Positions 22,936 to 30,368 of a DNA stretch of 36,887 nucleotides are shown here, one piece after another. Source of the stretch: an uncultured Corynebacterium sp. (GTDB lineage Bacteria > Actinomycetota > Actinomycetes > Mycobacteriales > Mycobacteriaceae); NCBI RefSeq assembly GCF_946998835.1, contig NZ_CAMQAZ010000025.1, positions 1 to 36,887 of the forward strand. Direction: 5' to 3'. A program made the translations under genes and the position numbers. Every line of letters begins with the position of its first letter. Within the stretch, counting starts at the first letter, position 1. Below the pieces are notes generated by a model. It did not search any database, was not told the origin of the DNA, and saw nothing but the letters and a program-made list of their open reading frames with translations.

Positions 22936-25638
22936 ATGACTTCCACGAACCTAACCAGGACCGAGGCCGCCGACCGTGCGGCCATGCTCGAGGTGTCCCA
23001 CTACGACATCTCTCTCGATCTCACCACCGCACCTGTCGGCGGGCCTCACAGCGCACCAACATTCGCTTCAAAGACCACAATTTCTCTGACGGCGAAGCGC
23101 GCTGGTTCCACCTTCATTGACCTGCGTGATGCTGTTGTTAAGAGTGTGACCATCGACGGTGTTGACGCCACGGAGGCTGCTCGCTATGCCAGCGAGACCG
23201 GCATTAACGTGGACCTGACCGAAGGTGACCACACCGTCGTTATCGACGCGGACTGCCGTTACACCAACAACGGCCAGGGCATTCACCGCTTCCAGGATCC
23301 CGCCGATGGCGAAACCTACCTGTACTCGCAGTTTGAAACTGCCGATGCCAAGCGCGTATTCGCCTGCTTTGACCAGCCGGATTTGAAAGCAACATACTCC
23401 ATCCACGTCGTGGCACCGAAGGGCTGGAAGGTTATTTCCAACTCGGTAGCCAAGACCGGCACCACCACCGATGTCCACGGCAATGAGGCCGATACCTTCG
23501 ACTTCTCAGTGGATGTTCCGCTGTCGACGTATCTCATCGCAGTCTGTGCGGGCCCATGGCACGAGGTCACTGATTCGTGGACCGGTACTGTCGCACCGCA
23601 CCCGGAAACCCCTGCTGAGCACCAGCCGGAGGGCGAACTGACCATTCCGCTGGGGCTCTACTGCCGCCAGTCCATCGCCGAATATCTCGATGCCGACACT
23701 CTGTTCAAGGAGACCAAGGAGGGCTTCGACTTCTACGCCAAGCACTTCGGCGAGCCGTACCCGTTCGGCAAGTACGACCAGATTTTCTGCCCGGAGTACA
23801 ACATGGGCGCGATGGAAAACGCCGGCTGCGTGACCATCCGCGACGAGTACGTCTTCCGCTCCAAGCCCACCCACTACCTCTACGAACGCCGCAACGACAC
23901 CATCCTGCACGAGATGGCTCACATGTGGTTCGGCGATCTTGTCACCATGCAGTGGTGGGATGATCTCTGGCTCAACGAGTCCTTCGCCACCTGGTCGGCC
24001 GCCGCCGCACAGGTCGAGGTTTCCGATTACAGCCACGCTTGGACCACCTTCGCCAACGTCGAAAAGGCCTGGGCCTACAAGCAGGATCAGCTACCGTCGA
24101 CGCACCCGATTGCCGCCGATGCCAGCGACATTGACACCGTCGAGCAGAACTTCGACGGCATCACCTACGCCAAGGGCGCGTCCACCCTCAAGCAGCTGGC
24201 CGCCTACGTTGGTCAGGATGCCTTCCTCGCCGGTGCTCGTCTTCACTTTGCCCGCCACCGCTTTGGCAACGCCACCTTCGCAGACCTGTTGGACGCTCTC
24301 TCCGAGGCCTCGGGGCGCGATTTGTCTGGCTGGGCCGATCAGTGGCTGACCACGACCGGCATCACCACCCTGACACCGGAGTTCCGCCAGTCGGCCGGTA
24401 AGTACACCTCCTTCGCAGTCACACAGGAAGGTGCCAAGCCGGGTGCCGGAGAACTCCGCGATCACCGAATCGCCGTGGGTATCTACAACCTGCGCGGCAC
24501 CGGTGCGGATGCCGTACTCGAACGCACCAAGCGCGTCGAACTCGACGTCCGCGGTGCACGCACCGAAGTCCCAGAGCTGGTCGACACCCCAGTCGGCGAT
24601 GTCGTGCTGGTCAACGACGACGATCTCACCTACAGCATGATTCGCCTGGACGAGGGCTCGCTTGCCACCGTCATCGACAACATCGGCGCTTTCACCGATT
24701 CGATGGCCCGCACTCTGTGCTGGTCCGCTACCTGGCAGATGGTTCGCGCAGGTCAGATGCGCGCTCGCGACTTCGTCAGCCTGGTGCTCCGCGGCATCCC
24801 GGGCGAGGACAAGCTCTCCGTCCTGGAGCGCGTCATCGCTCAGGCGGTCAGCGCCGTCAACGTCTACGCAGATCCACAGTGGGCTGACTCCACCGGCCGC
24901 GACCTGCTGGCGCAGGGTTTGCTGGACTATGCGAAGAAGGAAACCGACGCCGACCGTGCCTTGGTTTTCGTTAACGCTTTGGCCACCGTGGGCTCGTCGA
25001 ATAGCGACGTCGTGGACGCACTGCGCGCCATCTACGCTGACGACGCGGACAAGGCTGGTTTCCCCGCTGTCACTGTCGACACCGATATGCAGTGGCGCGC
25101 ACTGAAGGCGTTGGTTTCCGCTGGTCTTGAAGGCGAGGGCGCCATCGCAGAGCTTGAAAAGACCGACAACTCAGCACTCGGTGCGCAGGCCGCCATCGCC
25201 TGCCGCGCCTCTGTCCCGACGCTCGCCAACAAGGCCCGCGTCTGGGCAGAGGCGACGGTCTCCGGTGACGAAGCCCCGTCGAACCTTGTCATTCGCCATC
25301 TGCTGGCCGGCTTCAACGCGCCGGGCTCGGGTGCGGTGCTCGCGCAAGCGCTTGACGACGACTCCCGCGCCACCATCAACGCGGAGCAGTCGGCAGCCTC
25401 GCTGTCGGAACACTTCTTCGCTGTTGCTAACAGCTGGTGGAAGCAGTTCTCCTCCGAGACGGCACAGACTCTGATCGAGGGCTTCTACCCCACCTGGGAG
25501 ATCAGCGAATCGGCCATTGCGGCTGCTCAGCGTTTGCTCGACAGCGACGAGACCGCAGCGCCGGTCAAGCGCATCATCTCTGAGCAGCAGTTCCTGGTGA
25601 AGCTCGCACTTCGCGCCCGCGAGTTCGACGCGAAGTAG
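22936..25638 (+). CDS. pepN: Aminopeptidase N
   Basis: M1-family zinc metallopeptidase removing N-terminal residues from peptides, downstream of Clp-type proteolysis in protein turnover. The 900-aa product has the substrate-recognition motif GAMEN at 291-295 and the zinc site HEMAH at 325-329, with the third ligand Glu about 19 residues later in LWLNESFA. An N-terminal beta domain and a long helical ERAP1-like C-terminal domain are present at normal length. The ATG at 22936 is chosen because the conserved N-terminus starts MTSTNLTRTEAADRAAMLEV and TACACT is 6 nt upstream. An upstream ATG would add 25 unrelated residues. Confidence 0.95.
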   Translation: MTSTNLTRTEAADRAAMLEVSHYDISLDLTTAPVGGPHSAPTFASKTTISLTAKRAGSTFIDLRDAVVKSVTIDGVDATEAARYASETGINVDLTEGDHTVVIDADCRYTNNGQGIHRFQDPADGETYLYSQFETADAKRVFACFDQPDLKATYSIHVVAPKGWKVISNSVAKTGTTTDVHGNEADTFDFSVDVPLSTYLIAVCAGPWHEVTDSWTGTVAPHPETPAEHQPEGELTIPLGLYCRQSIAEYLDADTLFKETKEGFDFYAKHFGEPYPFGKYDQIFCPEYNMGAMENAGCVTIRDEYVFRSKPTHYLYERRNDTILHEMAHMWFGDLVTMQWWDDLWLNESFATWSAAAAQVEVSDYSHAWTTFANVEKAWAYKQDQLPSTHPIAADASDIDTVEQNFDGITYAKGASTLKQLAAYVGQDAFLAGARLHFARHRFGNATFADLLDALSEASGRDLSGWADQWLTTTGITTLTPEFRQSAGKYTSFAVTQEGAKPGAGELRDHRIAVGIYNLRGTGADAVLERTKRVELDVRGARTEVPELVDTPVGDVVLVNDDDLTYSMIRLDEGSLATVIDNIGAFTDSMARTLCWSATWQMVRAGQMRARDFVSLVLRGIPGEDKLSVLERVIAQAVSAVNVYADPQWADSTGRDLLAQGLLDYAKKETDADRALVFVNALATVGSSNSDVVDALRAIYADDADKAGFPAVTVDTDMQWRALKALVSAGLEGEGAIAELEKTDNSALGAQAAIACRASVPTLANKARVWAEATVSGDEAPSNLVIRHLLAGFNAPGSGAVLAQALDDDSRATINAEQSAASLSEHFFAVANSWWKQFSSETAQTLIEGFYPTWEISESAIAAAQRLLDSDETAAPVKRIISEQQFLVKLALRAREFDAK

Positions 25639-25693
25639 CTTTCGGCTTCGGTCGGCACTTTGGCGGGTTATCGTTTTCGTGGCATCAAGTCGA

Positions 25694-25699
25694 TAGACT
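25694..25699 (+). promoter_or_regulatory. glbO -10 element, leaderless type
   Basis: TAGACT lies 7 nt before the glbO ATG at 25707. There is no Shine-Dalgarno sequence. Confidence 0.55.
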
Positions 25700-25706
25700 T
25701 GGTGCC

Positions 25707-26105
25707 ATGACAACTTCTGAGACGCTCTTTGACTCCGTCGGCGGCGAGGATGTCTTCAATCGCATCGTCCATGGTTTTTACACACGCATGCGTTCCGATG
25801 ACCTCATCGGCCCGATGTACCCCAGCGATGACTGGGAGGGCGCCGAAGATCGACTACGCATGTTCCTCGTCCAATACTGGGGCGGGCCGCGTACCTACAG
25901 CGAACAGCGTGGTCATCCGCGCCTGCGCATGCGCCACATGCCGTTTTCCATCGGCGAGGCCGAACGCGACCGCTGGCTGGAGATCATGAGCGCCTCGCTC
26001 GCAGAGATTCCCGATGAGGAGCTCCCCCGCCCCCAGCGCGAGGCCATGTGGAATCACATGGTGCAGGTCGCTGACATGCTTATCAACCGCTTCGACGCGC
26101 AGTAG
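25707..26105 (+). CDS. glbO: Group II truncated hemoglobin
   Basis: A 132-aa heme protein of the 2-on-2 globin group II, thought to bind oxygen or detoxify NO and peroxide. Visible features are FYTRMRSDDLIGPMYP (B-helix Tyr and distal region), QYWGGPRTYSEQRGHPRLRMRHMPF (including the proximal His in RHMPF) and RWLEIM with the G8 Trp. Length is normal. It follows pepN on the same strand but after a separate -10 hexamer, so it probably has its own leaderless transcript. The order pepN-glbO is conserved with mycobacteria. Confidence 0.95.
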   Translation: MTTSETLFDSVGGEDVFNRIVHGFYTRMRSDDLIGPMYPSDDWEGAEDRLRMFLVQYWGGPRTYSEQRGHPRLRMRHMPFSIGEAERDRWLEIMSASLAEIPDEELPRPQREAMWNHMVQVADMLINRFDAQ

Positions 26106-26119
26106 GAATTAAGCTCCTA

Positions 26120-26153
26120 CCCCGCTAGTTCAGCAGCCCCGCTAGCTCAACAG
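26120..26153. repeat. 17-nt tandem duplication overlapping a stop codon
   Basis: CCCCGCTAGTTCAGCAG at 26120-26136 is followed directly by CCCCGCTAGCTCAACAG at 26137-26153, 15 of 17 identical. The second copy contains the stop of the minus-strand hypothetical gene. No hairpin terminator is seen in this short convergent spacer. Confidence 0.6.
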
Positions 26154-26999
26154 CGGCAGCACGCCGAAAGACTCAAGCGTAAAGATTGAGCCAAACCGCC
26201 CATCCAGCCGGTGCCACCGTCCCTTCGTGGACACGCGCACCGGCTCTTTTTCGTCTGGCTGCTCCGGAATGAAACCCATCGCGCACAGGGCAAACACATC
26301 CCGCATGGTCACGTCGACAACGCTTGCCGACGTCTCCAGCGTCTGTCCCTCCCCTGTGTCACCAATGGCTTCACCGGCGGCAGTGGCTGTGCCGGTGGCT
26401 GCGTCGCCGGTACCTCCGCTGACAGTGAGTACCTTTTGGTCCAGCAGAGACGGTGGCATGCCCATCGGTCCGGAGGATTCCACAGCGACCGCACGCCCCT
26501 GCTTCTCAAGAGTTCGGAAAGCAGTGGCCGGAACATAATCGACAACCTGCCATCCCTCCGGCACCGGCAGGAATCCCGGCCAGGAGGACGCCGACTGCGC
26601 CTGCACCCGGTATGGCAGCGCGGTGAGCGAAGCCTCCTTGTCCTCCGCATCATCGGATGATTTTGCCTGTGCAAAGGCACGCACGGCAATGTCTTTAATC
26701 TCCGCGGCGGTGACGATGATGTCGTCGGGAAGCGCGTGCAGCGCAATCGTCCGCATGGCGAGCGGGCCGATGGGAGTCTTCACCCATACCTGCGACATTG
26801 CTGGCCCAGAGGTAGCAGAGGACGAGGCACCGGAACCGGCGGCGGTGGTGGAGCTGGTACTGGCGGCGGTTTTGCGTGCTCGGATGCGCAGCAACGTGTT
26901 TTCGTCGAGGGCGTGAGCCTTGTGGGCCAGGACACCTAGATTCTTCAACGCATCTGGAGTGCCGAAGGTCAGCTCGGCAGTGGAATGAGGAGTGGTCAC
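26142..26999 (-). CDS. Conserved actinobacterial hypothetical protein
   Basis: A 285-aa protein whose function I do not recognise. It has no signal peptide or membrane segment. Two Ala/Thr/Ser/Gly-rich linkers (about 44-69 and 195-225) interrupt folded parts. Conserved-looking stretches are VWVKTPIGPLAMRTIALHALP, WPGFLPVPEGWQVVDYVPA and the C-terminal GRWHRLDGRFGSIFTLESFG. It starts 6 nt after the stop of the thioesterase gene, so the two form an operon. From memory, M. tuberculosis has an uncharacterised gene (Rv2474c) in the same position before the thioesterase Rv2475c, so a link to acyl-CoA or cofactor chemistry is possible but unproven. Confidence 0.8.
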   Translation of the reverse strand: MTTPHSTAELTFGTPDALKNLGVLAHKAHALDENTLLRIRARKTAASTSSTTAAGSGASSSATSGPAMSQVWVKTPIGPLAMRTIALHALPDDIIVTAAEIKDIAVRAFAQAKSSDDAEDKEASLTALPYRVQAQSASSWPGFLPVPEGWQVVDYVPATAFRTLEKQGRAVAVESSGPMGMPPSLLDQKVLTVSGGTGDAATGTATAAGEAIGDTGEGQTLETSASVVDVTMRDVFALCAMGFIPEQPDEKEPVRVSTKGRWHRLDGRFGSIFTLESFGVLPLLS

Positions 27000-27005
27000 A
27001 GCGAG

Positions 27006-27449
27006 TTACTTGTCCTGGTCTTCCTTGTTGTCTTCGATTGCGGGAGCTGCGAAACGCTCCAATTCACGGCGGGCAGACGGGGAGAGCTCAACTGCCTTGG
27101 CAGTCTTGAGGTCGAACATCACCATCACGGTTTCGAGCACAGCAACGATGTGATCATGCTGATCGGAGATAGTCTGGCGAAGCGTGAAGGAGGTGCGACC
27201 GAAGTTGATAATTTCGGTCTCCACCACGACTTCCTGGGTGTCCGGCAAGATAGCGCGGACGTAGTCGATCTCCAAGCGACGCACCACTGCAGCAGGCATT
27301 CCTGCCCCGCCGCCGAGACCGCGCACCACAAAGTCCAGGCGAGCCTGCTGAGCGTACTCGAGGAAAGCCGTATTGTTCGCGTGGCCATACTGATCGAAAT
27401 CAGACCAGCGGATAGCGACGTTAGTACGAAATGGTGCTGATTCAGTCAT
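27006..27449 (-). CDS. 4HBT-family acyl-CoA thioesterase
   Basis: A 147-aa hotdog-fold protein. The N-terminal motif VAIRWSDFDQYGHANNTAFL contains the Asp of the 4-hydroxybenzoyl-CoA thioesterase (YbgC/FadM-like) family, followed by the long central helix EYAQQARLDFVVRG. It likely hydrolyses acyl-CoA thioesters in the cytosol; chain specificity cannot be read. The ATG at 27449 is used: TATAGT lies 7 nt upstream and no Shine-Dalgarno is present. The C-terminus is charged. It is cotranscribed with the hypothetical gene at 26142-26999. Confidence 0.9.
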   Translation of the reverse strand: MTESAPFRTNVAIRWSDFDQYGHANNTAFLEYAQQARLDFVVRGLGGGAGMPAAVVRRLEIDYVRAILPDTQEVVVETEIINFGRTSFTLRQTISDQHDHIVAVLETVMVMFDLKTAKAVELSPSARRELERFAAPAIEDNKEDQDK

Positions 27450-27456
27450 ACCCAGA

Positions 27457-27462
27457 ACTATA
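27457..27462 (-). promoter_or_regulatory. Thioesterase -10 element, leaderless type
   Basis: TATAGT on the minus strand followed by 7 nt and the ATG. It is the best -10 match among the leaderless candidates. Confidence 0.6.
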
Positions 27463-27497
27463 GGCTTTTCCGGAGCTATGAGCCTGCGAAAACCGCG

Positions 27498-27552
27498 AAA
27501 GCCCGGAAACCTCTGCACTGGCGCGAGCCAGTTCCCAAGGTTGCCGGGCTTT
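27498..27552 (-). terminator. ettA terminator
   Basis: AAAGCCCGG-AACCT-type arms (27498-27511 and 27539-27552) pair around an inner TGGC/GCCA hairpin. On the minus strand the stem is followed by CGCGGTTTTCG, a weak T tract. It lies between ettA and the thioesterase promoter. Confidence 0.65.
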
Positions 27553-27586
27553 GCCGTTGGCGAAAATCAGATTCGCAGGAAACGGA

Positions 27587-29257
27587 TTAGCGGGTCAGGC
27601 GACGGTGAGTGACGCGCGACGGGCGTGCAGCTTCCTCGCCGTAACGCTCAATCTTGTTCTTCTCGTAGCCCTCGAAGTTGCCCTCGAACCAGAACCACTT
27701 GCCCTCTTCGAAGTTGCCTTCCCACGCGAGGATGTGGGTACAGGTGCGGTCCAGGAACCAACGGTCGTGGGAAATGACCACGGCACAACCCGGGAAGTTC
27801 TGCAGTGCGTTTTCCAGCGAAGACAGGGTTTCGACGTCGAGGTCGTTAGTCGGCTCGTCCAGGAGGATCAGGTTACCGCCCTGCTTCAGGGTCAGCGCGA
27901 GGTTCAGACGGTTGCGCTCACCACCGGAGAGAACCTTTGACGGCTTCTGCTGGTCAGCGCCCTTGAAACCGAAAGCGGAGAGGTATGCACGAGACGGCAT
28001 CTCGTTCTGGCCGACCACGATGTAGTCGAGACCATCAGAGACAACCTCCCAGACAGTCTTTTCCGGATCGATGTTTTCACGACCCTGGTCAACGTAGCTG
28101 AGCTGAACAGTCTGACCGACCTTGACCTCACCGGAATCCGGCTGCTCCAGACCCACGATGGTCTTAAACAGGGTGGACTTACCCACACCGTTCGGGCCAA
28201 TCACACCGACGATGCCGTTACGCGGCAGGGTGAACGACAGGTCCTTAATCAGGACGCGACCATCAAAACCCTTCTCCAGCGCCTTGACCTCAACAACCTG
28301 GTTACCCAGGCGCGGCGGGGTCGGAATCTGGATTTCTTCGAAGTCGAGCTTCTTGTACTGCTCGGCTTCCTCCACCATCTGCTCGTAGCGCTCCAGACGG
28401 GCCTTGTTCTTGGCCTGGCGAGCCTTCTGGCCCGAGCGAACCCATGCCAGCTCGTCCTTCAGGCGCTTCTGCAGCTTGGCGTCCTTCTTACCTGCAACCT
28501 CGAGGCGCTCAGCCTTCTTCTCCAGGTAAGTCGAGTAGTTGCCCTCGTACGGGTAGAGCTTGCCGCGGTCGACCTCACAGATCCAGCCAGCGACGTGGTC
28601 CAGGAAGTAACGGTCGTGGGTCACGGCCAGGACGGCACCCGGGTACTTAGCCAGGTGCTGCTCGAGCCACAGCACGGACTCGGCGTCCAGGTGGTTAGTG
28701 GGCTCGTCGAGAAGCAGCAGATCCGGCTCGGAAAGCAGCAGCTTCGCCAGTGCTACACGACGGCGCTCACCACCGGAGAGGTGAGTAACCGGCTCATCTG
28801 CCGGCGGGCAGCGAAGCGCATCCATTGCCTGCTCAATCTTGGAATCCAGCTCCCAAGCATCAGCGGCGTCAAGCTCCTCCTGGAGCTTGCCCATTTCTTC
28901 CATGAGCTCGTCGGTGTAATTGGTGGCCATCTCCTCGGCGATGGCTTCAAAACGAGCCTTCTTCTCGAAGATGTCGCCGAGACCTTCCTCAACGTTGCCG
29001 CGAACGGTCTTCTCCTCATTCAGCGGAGGCTCTTGCAGCAGGATGCCAACAGTGGCACCCGGCTCTAGGAAAGCTTCACCGTTACTCGGCTGATCCAGCC
29101 CAGCCATAATCTTCAGAATCGACGACTTACCTGCGCCGTTCGGACCGACCACGCCGATCTTGGCGCCCGGGTAAAACGCCATGGTGACGTTGTCGAGAAT
29201 AACCTTATCGCCGTGCGCCTTACGCACGTTTTTCATCTGGTAGATGAACTCACCCAT
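27587..29257 (-). CDS. ettA: Energy-dependent translational throttle protein EttA (ABC-F)
   Basis: An ABC-F ATPase that binds the ribosomal E site and gates translation by ATP/ADP ratio. The 556-aa length is close to E. coli EttA (555). It has two ATPase halves: Walker A GPNGAGKS at 38-45 and GPNGVGKS near 352, two LSGGER signatures, and Walker B DEPTNHLD / DEPTNDLD. Between them lies the linker with a Lys/Arg-rich helix (QKARQAKNKARLERYEQM). No membrane part is present, as expected. The ATG at 29257 is the conserved start (MGEFIYQMKNVRKAHGDK); the longer frame adds unrelated residues. Confidence 0.95.
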   Translation of the reverse strand: MGEFIYQMKNVRKAHGDKVILDNVTMAFYPGAKIGVVGPNGAGKSSILKIMAGLDQPSNGEAFLEPGATVGILLQEPPLNEEKTVRGNVEEGLGDIFEKKARFEAIAEEMATNYTDELMEEMGKLQEELDAADAWELDSKIEQAMDALRCPPADEPVTHLSGGERRRVALAKLLLSEPDLLLLDEPTNHLDAESVLWLEQHLAKYPGAVLAVTHDRYFLDHVAGWICEVDRGKLYPYEGNYSTYLEKKAERLEVAGKKDAKLQKRLKDELAWVRSGQKARQAKNKARLERYEQMVEEAEQYKKLDFEEIQIPTPPRLGNQVVEVKALEKGFDGRVLIKDLSFTLPRNGIVGVIGPNGVGKSTLFKTIVGLEQPDSGEVKVGQTVQLSYVDQGRENIDPEKTVWEVVSDGLDYIVVGQNEMPSRAYLSAFGFKGADQQKPSKVLSGGERNRLNLALTLKQGGNLILLDEPTNDLDVETLSSLENALQNFPGCAVVISHDRWFLDRTCTHILAWEGNFEEGKWFWFEGNFEGYEKNKIERYGEEAARPSRVTHRRLTR

Positions 29258-29574
29258 GGTGGAATTTCGTCCCCTCGTAGAAAGGAAATAAGCAATCCCT
29301 GTAGAGGTTACGCATAGGAACCAAAAGGCACAATCTACATGGGCGTACCCGCAAACCTTTCCTGCAAAACTTCCCGTCAAAAATCTCGCAAGGCAACCAG
29401 AAAAACTGGTCGCGAGATAACGCCGCCGAATCTTTTGTAATCCCTCTCCACTTCGGCAGCATCACCTCGCGCTCAGCAAATACCCCTCCCCCTCTGCCAG
29501 CTCTTTTCAGTGCCCCATTCTGCTCTAGAGCTGCGAGCTGACTCGTGGCTTAAAACGGACAACTAACTCCGTCA
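29258..29574. other. Spacer between ssb and ettA
   Basis: No gene is supported in these 317 bp. The minus strand has GAGGGG about 13 nt before the ettA ATG as a weak ribosome binding site. I see no clear intrinsic terminator for ssb, so ssb-ettA read-through is possible. Confidence 0.35.
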
Positions 29575-30135
29575 CTAAAACGGTGCACTGGTGCCGGCGC
29601 CGGCCATTTCTTGCTCCTTAGAATTGGTGGCACCTGTGTCACCGGCCTCACCAGTGCCGCTCGCACCAGCAGTGAAACCGCGCGCTGCCCCGGCCTGAGA
29701 CGCAGCTGACTCAGTGACCGGAGCGCCCGAATCCCCGGTCGACGCCGCACCAAGACCAGCCGGAGACTCATGCGGCTTCTCAGTCATGGTCGTGACCGTT
29801 GCCAGGTGACGGCGAAGATTCGGCCCCACCGCCTTAGCAATAATCTTCTGACGATGATGCTTCGTACCATCATCGCCCTCCCACCGGTCCGTACGAACAT
29901 GCCCATGAACAATGACAGCCTGGCCCTTCCACACCGTGTTATTCACGTTCTCGGCCAGCTTGCCCCAGCATTCAACATCAAAGTACGAAGTCTCCGACTG
30001 CTCCCAACCGTTCTCCCCCTTCCACGACTTGCTGGATGCCACAGAAAACTTGCAGACCTTTGCCCCAGAATTGGTATTTCGATTTTCCACGTGATGGACC
30101 ACATTTCCCACCACGGTAATAACTGCCTCAGACAT
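29575..30135 (-). CDS. ssb: Single-stranded DNA-binding protein (second SSB type)
   Basis: A 186-aa protein with an N-terminal OB fold of about 110 residues (ITVVGNVVHHVENRNTNSGAK, SYFDVECWGKLAENV, KGQAVIVHGHVRTDRWEG), then an Ala/Gly/Thr-rich disordered tail. The tail ends GAGTSAPF instead of the acidic DDDIPF-type tip through which the replicative SSB recruits partners. It is therefore more like the accessory SSB paralogue found next to ettA in mycobacteria (Rv2478c, from memory). The ATG at 30135 has GGGAGGAG 4-6 nt upstream, the strongest ribosome binding site nearby. A terminator hairpin containing a DnaA box lies about 120 bp upstream. Confidence 0.88.
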   Translation of the reverse strand: MSEAVITVVGNVVHHVENRNTNSGAKVCKFSVASSKSWKGENGWEQSETSYFDVECWGKLAENVNNTVWKGQAVIVHGHVRTDRWEGDDGTKHHRQKIIAKAVGPNLRRHLATVTTMTEKPHESPAGLGAASTGDSGAPVTESAASQAGAARGFTAGASGTGEAGDTGATNSKEQEMAGAGTSAPF

Positions 30136-30252
30136 CGGGCTCCTCCCCCAAAGAAAGCGTGTACATACTACGGCCGAATAATTCGAAGAAGTCTCATTCG
30201 TGCCGTGCCAATTACTTTTCCGGCTCCGGGATGTAAGCGAAAGAGGCAAACA

Positions 30253-30298
30253 AAAAACCTGTGGATAAGTTCGTCGAAAAGACAACTATCCACAGGCT
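30253..30298 (-). terminator. Terminator of the copD-ctaG gene, containing a consensus DnaA box
   Basis: CCTGTGGATA (30259-30268) pairs perfectly over 10 bp with TATCCACAGG (30289-30298), and on the minus strand TTTTTT follows. TGTGGATAA at 30261-30269 is the exact complement of the DnaA box TTATCCACA. The other arm, CTATCCACA at 30288-30296, is one base off. Confidence 0.8.
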
Positions 30299-30368
30299 TC
30301 ATATGAAGTTGAGGGGGCGAGGTCGCAGCAATCCTCGTCGTCAAGCGAGCGAAATCAGCTTAACGACG

